Source: Effusibacillus dendaii (GTDB lineage: Bacteria; Bacillota; Bacilli; Tumebacillales; Effusibacillaceae). Taken from it: DNA of 64,000 nucleotides. Each line of letters opens with the position of its first letter. Within the stretch, counting starts at the first letter, position 1. The notes beneath the pieces are model-generated. The model was not told the DNA's origin and did not search any database. It worked only from the letters and a program-made list of their open reading frames with translations. The stretch lies in NCBI RefSeq assembly GCF_015097055.1, contig NZ_AP023366.1, positions 1,464,501 through 1,528,500 on the forward strand, written 5' to 3'. The translations under genes were made by a program, and so were the position numbers. Below, piece by piece: positions 1 to 7,720 of the stretch.

Positions 1-483
1 TTCGATTGCCGGGTACTTTTCCGGGGATTTCAGCTCAATAAAAAAACGGGCATTGCGACCGAACTTCGCAACCACTTCCTCAAAAGCAGGCACTGCCAGT
101 CCCACATAAGCAGCTTTCGATTTATCCGGGTAAGCGTTGTTAAACCAACTCCCCGCGTCCAATCGCTTGATTTCAGCTAATGTATGGTCCTTCACATAAC
201 CGGTTCCGTTTGTGGTACGATCTACCTTTTCATCATGCATGACAACGAGCACACCGTCTTTTGTCATCTGTACGTCCAACTCGATAAAATCTGGCTTCAT
301 CGTTTGCGCCATCTCGTAAGCTGCCATCGTATTTTCCGGCGCATAACCGGATGCGCCGCGATGCGCTACATTATATATGCTTTGTTGTTTGGCCACAACC
401 GTTTGCATGTGCAACAAACTGATCGACATTCCTAAACAGACTGTACCAATCAAAGTACAGGAACGCTTCCATAACCGCTCCAT
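1..483 (-). CDS. Glycerophosphodiester phosphodiesterase, C-terminus cut by window edge
   Basis: The first 161 residues of a secreted GlpQ/GDPD-family enzyme, which hydrolyses glycerophosphodiesters to glycerol-3-phosphate and an alcohol. The ATG at 483 follows a GAGGGG site. Residues 1-31 form a signal peptide (positive MERLWKR, hydrophobic core, VVA|K cleavage). The family hallmarks follow: [18 protein letters not shown] (catalytic His and Arg, metal Glu), then [17 protein letters not shown] (metal-binding Glu/Asp and the second catalytic His), then [15 protein letters not shown], the third metal-ligand strand, lies near the cut end. The gene continues beyond base 1. It is transcribed divergently from the small gene at 700. 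The family is clear; the natural substrate (lipid-derived or teichoic-acid diesters) is not shown by the sequence. Confidence 0.9.
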   Translation of the reverse strand, partial: MERLWKRSCTLIGTVCLGMSISLLHMQTVVAKQQSIYNVAHRGASGYAPENTMAAYEMAQTMKPDFIELDVQMTKDGVLVVMHDEKVDRTTNGTGYVKDHTLAEIKRLDAGSWFNNAYPDKSKAAYVGLAVPAFEEVVAKFGRNARFFIELKSPEKYPAIE

Positions 484-699
484 GCATTCATCCCCCTCAC
501 GAAACCATTCTCTCTTCCTTGTTTTCTCCTGGCCATACAGAACTCCGCTTTATCATGTTGTCTAAAAACACAGTAGTTAATGCAAACATACCAGGAGAAA
601 CGCCGTGGCCTTGTTACCCCCTGTCACATAACGTAAAAGAGGGTTGGTTCTGTATCAACCATTCTCTTGAGCATATCAAAACAGGAAGGAGGAATCAGC
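484..699. promoter_or_regulatory. Divergent intergenic region with a 10-bp inverted repeat
   Basis: The 216 bases between the glycerophosphodiesterase and the gene at 700 must hold both promoters. The visible structure is a perfect inverted repeat, TTTCTCCTGG at 523-532 and CCAGGAGAAA at 591-600, 58 bases apart. It could form a hairpin or bind a dimeric regulator. I saw no convincing terminator or known riboswitch. Confidence 0.3.
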
Positions 700-1011
700 A
701 TGTCTGCTGTATTGCGCCAACATTGCATGAGATATGTCGGCCAACGGGTAATTGCACACCATGTCGACGGAAGACTGTATCATGGGATTCTCCATTCGGT
801 AACACACGACGGTATTTACATCCGCCCTCTGCCGGGAACCGGAGCCCGGAGAGCGACATTTGAAAACACCGATGCGGCTATAGAGTATGCCGATAACAGT
901 GAATCAACCTCGGTGGACGCCGCTCCTGTATGGGGGGCTTTGTTTTTCATCCCGTTTGCCTTTCTTACTGGACTAGTTGCAGGTGCCGCCGCCTGGAGTT
1001 GGTGGTGGTAA
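700..1011 (+). CDS. Small membrane-anchored protein of unknown function
   Basis: A 103-residue protein starting at ATG 700 behind a good AGGAGG site (687-692); an in-frame ATG at 667 lacks one. Residues about 10-45 (VGQRVIAHHVDGRLYHGILHSVTHDGIYIRP) have the alternating pattern of a small beta-barrel of LSm/SH3 type. The C-terminus is a single hydrophobic segment (WGALFFIPFAFLTGLVAGAA) ending in WSWWW. I do not recognise a named family. The stop overlaps the start region of the next gene, so the two are probably translated together. Confidence 0.7.
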   Translation: MSAVLRQHCMRYVGQRVIAHHVDGRLYHGILHSVTHDGIYIRPLPGTGARRATFENTDAAIEYADNSESTSVDAAPVWGALFFIPFAFLTGLVAGAAAWSWWW

Positions 1012-1490
1012 AACGGAAAGGTCGGCCGATCCAAACCGCTGTGTTGCTGTTCCGCCCCCGCCGACCTTCTGATGATCCTTTTATTATCAAAGAATCGTTA
1101 GAAGCGATGCGGCAAAAATTTACTGCATCAACCGGTTTTCATTTAACAGAACAAACGATTCAACAGCAAATTCAAGCAAATGACACAATAACTATCATCG
1201 AAAAAAACGGTCGGCCGATCGGTTTTTATATGTATACGGTCTACCCGAATCGGACGATGTACTGGAGTTCATTGATCCTCGTCAACAGTGAGCAAAGCAA
1301 AGGAATCGGACGGCAGGTGGTACAACACATTGACAGGGAAGCCGCAAAGCTTGGGGTTCGGCTGATTGAGGGGCATGTACAGATAACCAACCAAAAAGCG
1401 CTTGCATTCTGGCTTCAGAACGGATTTCAAATCGATTCTCCCCCAATCAATGGCAATATCGCGATCAGTAAAATTGTCCGTATCGAGTAG
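1005..1490 (+). CDS. GNAT-family N-acetyltransferase, possibly with its end replaced
   Basis: About 161 residues. It has the GNAT core: a beta4 strand (MYWSSLILVNSEQ), then the acetyl-CoA loop SKGIGRQVVQHI (the Q/RxxGxG/A signature reads QSKGIG), and the typical NQKALAFWLQNGF near the end. The start is probably GTG 1005 (GGAG at 995-998, 6-7 bases upstream); GTG 1002 is an alternative. Either overlaps the stop of the gene at 700, which points to translational coupling. The acceptor substrate is unknown. The last codons and the TAG stop (1488-1490) appear to lie inside the 3' end of the group II intron remnant (about 1482-2745), so the native C-terminus may have been lost. Confidence 0.8.
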   Translation: MVKRKGRPIQTAVLLFRPRRPSDDPFIIKESLEAMRQKFTASTGFHLTEQTIQQQIQANDTITIIEKNGRPIGFYMYTVYPNRTMYWSSLILVNSEQSKGIGRQVVQHIDREAAKLGVRLIEGHVQITNQKALAFWLQNGFQIDSPPINGNIAISKIVRIE

Positions 1491-1491
1491 G

Positions 1492-1552
1492 CCCATGAAT
1501 TAATTCATGGGTCTCTCACAGAACCGTACGTGCGGGTCATCGCATACGGCTC
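1492..1552 (-). ncRNA. Group II intron domains V and VI remnant
   Basis: On the minus strand 1552-1521 reads GAGCCGTATGCGATGACCCG and continues to CACGTACGGTTC. This is a domain V hairpin whose arms (GAGCCGTATGCG / CGCACGTACGGTTC) are largely complementary and carry the AGC-type catalytic triad position. It is followed by a perfect 20-base palindrome (CCCATGAATTAATTCATGGG, 1492-1511) at the place of domain VI. No bulged branch-point A is evident in this palindrome, which would block branching even if the rest of the ribozyme were present. Confidence 0.75.
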
Positions 1553-1560
1553 TTCCGCGA

Positions 1561-2728
1561 TTATCCCCGCTGGGGATGAAGTTCATTGTAAATGTCGATC
1601 AGACTGCATAGACCGATATCCTTGAACCAAGTGTTCGGCAAATCAAAATTTACATGTGCTTCCCGTGAACTTCTCCATGCTGTCATTCTCAGCCGGGGAA
1701 GTTCATTTCCTTTCCAACCTCTGCACCTCCTCTCCCGGTGCAGTTTCCGTGTTTTCTTCCAGCTGCGGAGCTGCACCATACGTAGTCTTCTCCGAATCCA
1801 TGCATCATATCGGGTGAATATCTTCTTCGCATCGCTACGCCCGAAGTAGTTCCCCCAACCTCTGATGTATGGATTCAGTTTCTTCTTGACCAGCTGCTCT
1901 ACGTTGACCGTTTGGTTCCGACGTGTGATCTCCCGAACCCGTTCCTCAAACTTCTTGATCGCTTTGGTCGATGGGGTTATCCAACCCCCTGGTTTAAATT
2001 CATGTCCCAGAAATTTAAACGATTCTGTCCTTGAATCTACAATTCAGGTTGTCTCCGGGTATATTTTCAACCCCAGTGTTCCTTAAAGAAATCGACCCCC
2101 CCTCGCAGGACACGCTCCGCTCCTTTTCGGGTGCGGCAACATATGACGAAGTCATATGCATACCGCGTCATTCGATATCCGCGTTCCTCCATCAAGGCAT
2201 CCAACAGGTGCAAGTAAATATTCGCCAAAAGCGGACTGATGACCCCGCCTTGCGGACACCCGGCCTCATTGAGATAAAAGCTTCCGCCATCCATGATTCC
2301 CGATGTCAGAAACGATTCCAATAGACGGATCACACTTCCATCCACCACTTCTTCCCGCACTTGCGGCATCAGTTTGTCATGCGGGATCGTGTCGAAGTAC
2401 GATTTCAGGTCAGCGTCAATCACGTAACGATAGCCATCCAGCAGGTCTCTGCGGATTTGCTCGATCGCCATGTGAGCGCTTCGGTTCGGTCGGAATCCAA
2501 AGCTGCGGTCCAGAAATTTGGCTTCAAAGATCGGTTCGAGAATTCGCTTTGCCGCCGCTTGCACGACTCGTCTCCCACGGTAGGTAAGCCTAAAGGCCGC
2601 TTCGTACCATCCTCTTTGTCGATGTACTCGCGGCGCACCGGTTTCGGGCGGTACGTTTTCGTTTGCAGGGCCTGCTGAAGCATTCTTAAGTTATGCTCCC
2701 ACTCGGACTCAAATACTTTAATGGTCAC
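1561..2728 (-). pseudogene. Group II intron reverse transcriptase/maturase, multiply broken
   Basis: Three frames together rebuild an intron-encoded protein. The first part (2728 to about 2571) has [20 protein letters not shown] and LGLPTV. The second (to about 2075) has [12 protein letters not shown], the DADLKSYFDTIPHD motif with catalytic Asp, and the CPQGGVISPLLANIYL motif. The third (to 1561) has FKFLGHEFKPGGW, IRGWGNYFG and the C-terminal maturase end. Lesions seen: the N-terminal 60-70 residues are missing; one base is lost near 2570 (GACGAGTC should read GACCGAGTC); the catalytic YADD is changed to YAYD; there is a frameshift near 2075; and an in-frame TGA lies near 2049. The gene is non-functional. 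Confidence 0.9.
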
Positions 2729-2744
2729 TGCGCTGCCAAGCGCA

Positions 2745-2776
2745 CAACAAATAACCCCGATATAGCTCGGGGTTAT
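2745..2776 (-). terminator. Intrinsic terminator of murC
   Basis: A perfect 10-bp stem, ATAACCCCGA (2751-2760) and TCGGGGTTAT (2767-2776), with a six-base loop. On the minus strand it is followed by TTGTT. It lies 22 bases past the murC stop and is the probable target site of the group II intron, which begins at the end of the T tract. Confidence 0.85.
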
Positions 2777-2797
2777 CGTCTTGCTTATAGCGCTCCT

Positions 2798-4141
2798 TTA
2801 CGAGGAAAGCAACATTTTTTGCAGTATCTTTTCGCCTTCTTTATAAATGTCACCCGCGCCCATCGTTAAAAAGATATGGTCTTCCATCTGCTCGCTCATC
2901 TGCTCCAGCCAGGGAATAATTTCCGATTTCGGAATATAGGTGACACGCGGATGATGTTTCTTCGTCTCCTCCACCAATTCCAAAATATCTACCAGTTTCT
3001 CTTTTTCACGCTCAGATGCAAAAATGTCTGTTAACACTACCCAGTCAGCCGCCTGAAAAGACTGCGCAAATTCATGCAACAAGCGTTTGGTTCGTGAATA
3101 GGTATGCGGTTGAAAAATGGAAACCACGTTTGCATTCGGATAATTTTCCTTTACTGCATGCAGCGTAACACGAATTTCTGTCGGATGGTGCGCATAATCA
3201 TCATAGACAAGGTGGTGCTTCAAATGGCCCTTCAATTCCAACCGCCGTTTGACCCCCGCATAACCGGACAATGTCTCCTGTAAAATATCAAACTGGATAT
3301 CATAGTACAATCCCAAACAGACCATCGCCAGTGCGTTTTGGATATTGTGTTCACCAATTAACGGTGTAACCATGTCTCCCATGTATTTGCCGAATGCATA
3401 AACGGCGAATTTGCCCATTCCTTTTTTGACCGCGTATACATCATTTTCCTGAGATAAACCGTACGTCACCATTTGACAGTTGGCACGCAGGTTGCGAGCC
3501 AAATTATCCCCACAGACCACCAGCAAACCGTCTTCTGGCAAACGATTTGCACACTCCTGAAATGCATCGAACGTGTCGCGAATATCCTTGAAGTAGTCAG
3601 GATGGTCGAAATCGATGTTGGTAACCACCATCACCTTGCCCGTATAGTTCAGGAAATGACGCTTGTATTCGCATGCCTCAACCACCAAATAGTTTCCTCG
3701 TCCGTATCGGGCATTGTTATTCAACGTCTCAATATACGAACCCACCACAATTGTCGGATCCATGTCCGCGTTCATTAAGAGTGAACCAATCAAACCCGTG
3801 GTGGTTGTTTTTCCATGCGTTCCCGTGATCAAAATCGACTCGTATTCTTTTGTCAGTTCGCCTAACATCATCGGATAGGTAAGTACCGGAATATTCCTTT
3901 CGTTAGCCGCTTTGATTTCCACATGATTGCTTCCGTATGCGGCTGACGCGCATACAATATCAACTTGCTGCACATTCTTTTCATGAAAGGGAAGGACTTC
4001 TATTCCCGCCTTATACAACAGCTTATCAGTAAAAAACGATTCTTCCACGTCGCTGCCGGTGATCGAATGCCCCTTCTGTTTGTAAATTTGAGCCAGCGAG
4101 CTCATTCCCGAACCTTTCACGCCAGTAAAATGGATCCTCAT
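2798..4141 (-). CDS. murC: UDP-N-acetylmuramate--L-alanine ligase
   Basis: This ATP-dependent cytoplasmic ligase adds L-alanine to UDP-MurNAc, the first amino acid of the peptidoglycan stem peptide. The protein has 447 residues, normal for Bacillota MurC. It shows the N-terminal dinucleotide-like loop FTGVKGSGMSSLA, the P-loop ILITGTHGKTTTTGL near residue 110, and the Bacillus-type VEACEYKRHFLNY with NIDFDHPDYF. The domain 3 motifs are VYDDYAHHPTEI and FQPHTYSRTKRL. The ATG at 4141 is preferred over TTG 4159 because GGAGG lies 8 bases before it. It is a single gene with its own terminator. Mpl-type ligases are an alternative family but lack the ACEYKRHF pattern. Confidence 0.95.
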   Translation of the reverse strand: MRIHFTGVKGSGMSSLAQIYKQKGHSITGSDVEESFFTDKLLYKAGIEVLPFHEKNVQQVDIVCASAAYGSNHVEIKAANERNIPVLTYPMMLGELTKEYESILITGTHGKTTTTGLIGSLLMNADMDPTIVVGSYIETLNNNARYGRGNYLVVEACEYKRHFLNYTGKVMVVTNIDFDHPDYFKDIRDTFDAFQECANRLPEDGLLVVCGDNLARNLRANCQMVTYGLSQENDVYAVKKGMGKFAVYAFGKYMGDMVTPLIGEHNIQNALAMVCLGLYYDIQFDILQETLSGYAGVKRRLELKGHLKHHLVYDDYAHHPTEIRVTLHAVKENYPNANVVSIFQPHTYSRTKRLLHEFAQSFQAADWVVLTDIFASEREKEKLVDILELVEETKKHHPRVTYIPKSEIIPWLEQMSEQMEDHIFLTMGAGDIYKEGEKILQKMLLSS

Positions 4142-4306
4142 TCCGACGTCCTCCACCAAATCTAGATATCATCGTATTTAGTTTGCCCTTCTCCCCTTTA
4201 ATTTACAAGGGTCTTTTTTCCCGATTCGGGGGAATTTGGCCTATTTTCAGCTGGTAATTTGTTACAAGGGTCGAATACCCAGTATTATACTATACGAATC
4301 TACTGC

Positions 4307-5602
4307 TTAATGCTCCTGGGCATTAGGCAGTACGAGCGAAACGGTCTGGGCGATTGGGTCAAAATGCTCCTTTAACCTTTCATTTACCTGATCATGCGTC
4401 AATTTTTCCAATACGGAAATGGACTCAAAAAAATCGGCTTCCTTGAACTTATATGATGTAAAGTTTCGCGCAATGTATCGGGGAGATTCGATGCCTTCCA
4501 AAAACTTGCCAATCATTTTTTTGCGGCTCAATTCAAACGCATCCCTTTTGACTCCCTGTTGGCGGATACGTTCCAATTCGCCGTTAATGATTGACATCAC
4601 ACGATCCGGATCTTTTGTGTTGCCGCCTATAATCGAAAAACCATAAGAAGGAGTCACTTCATACTCCCACGTAAATCCCTTGTCAATCAGGCCTTCGTTA
4701 AACAAACGGTTAAACAGGTTTGCACTGCGCGAGAACAGCGTGTCAAATCCAACTGCAGTTGCCAGTTCCCGAACTAACAGCTGCCGTCCCGATACGCCCG
4801 GATTCACCTCTTTAAACCCGAACAGACAGCGGGGAATCGATACCGGAAGCCGTGTTTCCACCTTCGCTTGAAATGCTTCCCGCGGTTCATCCGGGAATAT
4901 CCGGCGAATTTCCCCTTGCGGTTGAAACGTTTTAGCCGCTTGATTCCGCTTGATTAACTCAATCGTTTTTTCCGGGTTATAGGGGCCTACCACAAACAGA
5001 AGCATGTTGCTGGGATGGTAAAACGTTTTGTAACAGTCCATCAATGTTTCCTTTGTAATTTTGGAAATGCTTTCGATCGTACCGGCAATATCAATTCGGA
5101 TCGGATGATTTTTAAAAAGTCCCTGCAGCACACCAAAATAAGACCGCCAATCCGGATTGTCATCATACATTTGAATCTCTTGCCCAATAATTCCTTTTTC
5201 CTTTTCCACATTTTCGTCCGTCAGATAAGGCCGCTGCACAAAGTCAAGCAGGATCTCCAAATTCTCATCCAGATGATCGGTCGCCGAAAACAGATAGGTC
5301 GTGATGTCAAACGAGGTGAACGCATTAGCAGAGGCACCGAATTTTGCAAAATCGTTGAAAACGTCCCCTTCTTCTTCCTCAAACATTTTATGTTCCAGAA
5401 AATGGGCAATTCCATCCGGTACGGTGACCGCTTCGGTTTGGTCGGGAATGATAAATTGACGGTCGATCGACCCGTATTTTGTTGTAAACGTGGCGTACGC
5501 CTGATTGTATTCCGGTTTTGGCAAAATGTATACCTGCAACCCGTTATTCAACTGTTCCTGATAAAGGGTTTCCTGTAGTTGTTCGTATCGTATTTCACGC
5601 AT
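4307..5602 (-). CDS. ymfH: M16-family zinc protease-like protein YmfH/YfmH
   Basis: A 431-residue member of the insulinase family, annotated in Bacillus as associated with the 5-aminopentanol modification of elongation factor P. It keeps the inverted zinc motif: HFLEHKMF near residue 70 (HxxEH) and a downstream Glu in the ENVEKEKGIIGQEIQMY helix. It starts at ATG 5602 behind GGAGTGA. Its start overlaps the end of ymfF by 8 bases, so the two are translationally coupled. M16 enzymes of this type work as a pair of one active and one inactive chain; this is the catalytic one. The role in EF-P modification rests on the family literature, not on anything in the window. Confidence 0.88.
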   Translation of the reverse strand: MREIRYEQLQETLYQEQLNNGLQVYILPKPEYNQAYATFTTKYGSIDRQFIIPDQTEAVTVPDGIAHFLEHKMFEEEEGDVFNDFAKFGASANAFTSFDITTYLFSATDHLDENLEILLDFVQRPYLTDENVEKEKGIIGQEIQMYDDNPDWRSYFGVLQGLFKNHPIRIDIAGTIESISKITKETLMDCYKTFYHPSNMLLFVVGPYNPEKTIELIKRNQAAKTFQPQGEIRRIFPDEPREAFQAKVETRLPVSIPRCLFGFKEVNPGVSGRQLLVRELATAVGFDTLFSRSANLFNRLFNEGLIDKGFTWEYEVTPSYGFSIIGGNTKDPDRVMSIINGELERIRQQGVKRDAFELSRKKMIGKFLEGIESPRYIARNFTSYKFKEADFFESISVLEKLTHDQVNERLKEHFDPIAQTVSLVLPNAQEH

Positions 5603-6881
5603 TTGCTGTCACTCCTTCCCGGTCGCGCAAGAAGTAGATCGTATCCATACGAACCTGCTGCGCTACGTTTACGATATCGTCTTTTCCGGTCTGGCGGATC
5701 TGTTCGATCAATTCTTCAATCGTCCGCTGCCGCCCCGAGACAACGCCGCCCGTATGCATATCGATCAAGCCATCTGCCGAATCCTGCAAAGTTTGCAAGG
5801 CATTAACCAAACCGTTGCGCGTGAATTCTATTTCAATGTCCGTGATGTTCCCATCCTGCATATCTTGAATCTGTTTCTTGATGATATCGAGCGTTTTCTG
5901 ATATTGAGGAATCTGAATGCCCGATTGAATGTACAAAAGTCCTTTGTAGGATTCCAACCGGCTCGACGCATAATAAGCGAGAGACGCCTTTTCCCGTACA
6001 TTGACAAACAGCTTGGAATGAGGAAATCCGCCGAGAATCCCGTTATACATCATCAAAGCCGGATATAAATCATTCGATTGAGTTATGCTGGTACGCATTC
6101 CGATGTTCAGTTTGCCCTGCGTAACATTTAGCCGATCGATCACCTCTTTGACTTGCTGGGGCATTACATTCGTTTTGGTCGGTTGTAAAGCGCTGTTCGG
6201 CTGTCGTTCCACGGCCAAATATTTTTGCAAAAGCGGCTTGACCGCATCCATTTCCAAATTTCCTACCACATACACATGCGCAGGAGCCGTCCTGATTAAT
6301 TCCCGGTAGGCGCTATACAGGTTCGCTGCATCAATTCGATCCAAATCTGATTTTCTGCCCAATTTCGGGATCGAAAACCGTTCTCCGTCTGTCATTTCTT
6401 CCAGGCATCGTTCATTTGCGTAAACGATTTTATCATCGAACAGCGAATCGATGCGCTTCACATGCTGTTCCTTTTCTTTTTCTACAAACTCCTGTTTAAA
6501 TTTGCCTCCTTCCAGCGCCGGACGAAATAACATTTCCGCCAACAGACCAAGCCCTTTTTCAAAAAGCGGTTCCCCGCTCGTCAAATATTTTTCATTCACC
6601 ACCCGCAGTAAAAATTCGACGATCTGGCGCTCTCCTCTTTTGGATACGCCGCCGGTCAACGTGGCTCCATATAGTTCCGACAGGCTCAATTGAATCGATT
6701 CGGCTGTCGGGTGTTGTTCACTTCCCCGCATCAGAACATGAGGAATAAGTGCCTGTTGCGTTGCCTTAAATTCTTCCAAATCGGTATGAAAAGCAACCAC
6801 TATCGTGTTCAACTTATATTTGGAAGTGGAAAGCAAATGGATATGGAAACCGCCAATTGTATCAGACACAAATCGCTGCAA
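5595..6881 (-). CDS. ymfF: M16-family inactive partner YmfF/YfmF
   Basis: A 428-residue M16-type protein upstream of ymfH. At the position of the HxxEH zinc motif it reads HVLMRGS, so it lacks the zinc ligands and the catalytic Glu and should be the non-catalytic partner. It keeps the R/Y-type C-terminal M16 features (ILGGFPHSKLFVNVREKASLAYY). The start is TTG 6881 (leu-gln-arg-phe), with a G-rich stretch (GGGGGGCGG) just upstream; no ATG fits. The operon order ymfF-ymfH is the Bacillus order. Confidence 0.85.
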   Translation of the reverse strand: MQRFVSDTIGGFHIHLLSTSKYKLNTIVVAFHTDLEEFKATQQALIPHVLMRGSEQHPTAESIQLSLSELYGATLTGGVSKRGERQIVEFLLRVVNEKYLTSGEPLFEKGLGLLAEMLFRPALEGGKFKQEFVEKEKEQHVKRIDSLFDDKIVYANERCLEEMTDGERFSIPKLGRKSDLDRIDAANLYSAYRELIRTAPAHVYVVGNLEMDAVKPLLQKYLAVERQPNSALQPTKTNVMPQQVKEVIDRLNVTQGKLNIGMRTSITQSNDLYPALMMYNGILGGFPHSKLFVNVREKASLAYYASSRLESYKGLLYIQSGIQIPQYQKTLDIIKKQIQDMQDGNITDIEIEFTRNGLVNALQTLQDSADGLIDMHTGGVVSGRQRTIEELIEQIRQTGKDDIVNVAQQVRMDTIYFLRDREGVTANA

Positions 6882-6954
6882 AAAATCCGCCCCCCCTGTG
6901 TTTCTATACTTATAGTATGGTCATATGTATGCAGGAAAATAAAGTCATGACTAG

Positions 6955-7017
6955 AAAAAAATAAAAACCTTGCCATCGTCAGAAACAGATTGTACGTTTC
7001 TGACACAATGACAAGGT
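6955..7017 (-). terminator. Long-stem terminator behind the small zinc-finger gene
   Basis: An interrupted stem: CCTTG (6968-6972) pairs with CAAGG (7012-7016), and CAGAAAC (6980-6986) pairs with GTTTCTG (6996-7002). On the minus strand it is followed by TTTTTATTTTTTT. It ends the gene at 7031-7264 and separates it from ymfF. Confidence 0.8.
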
Positions 7018-7030
7018 GCTTTCATTTTTC

Positions 7031-7264
7031 TTATCCGCGCCGCAGTTGGCTTCTGGCAGCCGCTTGCGCAATATCAAAGTCGACTCGGGTAATAATTGTC
7101 GATTCTCGAATCCAGTTTTGCACTTCACGACTCATCGTAGGCGAGACATATTTGGGAGCTCCATACTTCTCAATCAGATCCTTTTTAGAAATGGCATGTT
7201 TGTTTTGACAATGATTATTCGTAAGGATCTCCATCAACTCTCCACAAATGGGGCACTGAAACAT
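7031..7264 (-). CDS. Small putative zinc-finger protein
   Basis: A 77-residue protein. It opens with FQCPICGELMEILTNNHCQNKH, a Cys-x2-Cys followed by Cys-x3-His that can bind one zinc. It continues with a helical basic-acidic part (SKKDLIEKYG, TMSREVQNWIRES, FDIAQAAARSQLRRG). The ATG at 7264 has AGGAGG seven bases upstream; the ATG at 7270 is too close to that site. The zinc site and short helical tail suggest a nucleic-acid or protein adaptor, but no family is recognised. It is monocistronic with its own terminator. Confidence 0.65.
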   Translation of the reverse strand: MFQCPICGELMEILTNNHCQNKHAISKKDLIEKYGAPKYVSPTMSREVQNWIRESTIITRVDFDIAQAAARSQLRRG

Positions 7265-7720
7265 GAACATTCCTCCTAACGGCCGCTCAAGCAGCGGACT
7301 GATCCAAGGTTGACTTTCGGTTCTTGCCTACTGTGGTGCTCTTCCGATGAGACATAACAATATTTAATTGTTCATACAAAGTGTACTTGAGACAATCCAT
7401 GGCAACAAGGGACTCAAGGCCGAATTTTCAGACTCCTCATTCGTCACCCCGTTTGAATTTAGGCCTTTGGACACGCGTCCCAAGTCCCTACCTTGTGTTA
7501 GTAACGGTATGTAACTGGCTCTTGTCTCATTCCTGTTCTCTTCCAAGTAATGCTTTCGATCGTGCAAAAAAAAATAAAGATGAATCCGGCAGCATAAGAA
7601 ATTATTGTTGAGGAAAATTCTGTTTGTGTTGGATTCGTTTTCAGTGTGCCGATCTTGTCTTTTTTTCATCCTCGGAAGCAGGTAAAATAAAAATAACAAC
7701 CATCGGATTGAGGTGTTCCC
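7265..7720. other. 456-base gene-free stretch with a structured element
   Basis: No credible gene lies between the zinc-finger gene and the LysR gene; the short open frames have no ribosome site or family resemblance. Its main content is the nested inverted repeat at 7408-7489, listed separately. There is also a short AT-rich inverted repeat, ACAAT (7357-7361) with ATTGT (7367-7371). The LysR promoter should be near the downstream end. Confidence 0.5.
7408..7489. other. Nested stem structure, candidate structured RNA
   Basis: AGGGACT (7408-7414) pairs perfectly with AGTCCCT (7483-7489). Inside it AAGGCC (7416-7421) pairs with GGCCTT (7462-7467), with a partly pairable A/T extension behind it, and GGAC (7469-7472) pairs with GTCC (7477-7480). 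The result is a three-way junction of about 82 nt on either strand. No known riboswitch consensus was recognised. Confidence 0.4.

Larger units (their letters stand above)
1482..2745 (-). mobile_element. Degenerate bacterial class C group II intron
   Basis: On the minus strand the element seems to start with GTGCG (2745-2741), the usual 5' end of class C introns, directly behind the murC terminator stem. That is the known target preference of this class. It ends with domain V (1521-1552), a domain VI-like palindrome (1492-1511) and CTACTCGAT. Between them lies a broken reverse transcriptase. The several hundred bases of domains I-III that should precede the reading frame are missing: the protein homology starts only about 20 bases after the 5' end. 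The element is therefore internally deleted and cannot splice or move. Boundaries are inferred from consensus ends, not from an empty-site comparison. Confidence 0.8.

Noticed and set aside
2798-4141. Mpl (murein peptide ligase) instead of MurC
   Set aside because: The length and ACEYKRHF/NIDFDHPDYF motifs are those of Bacillota MurC.
5015-5578. 187-codon plus-strand frame opposite ymfH
   Set aside because: Basic, low-complexity translation without a ribosome site; ymfH on the other strand has the zinc motif.
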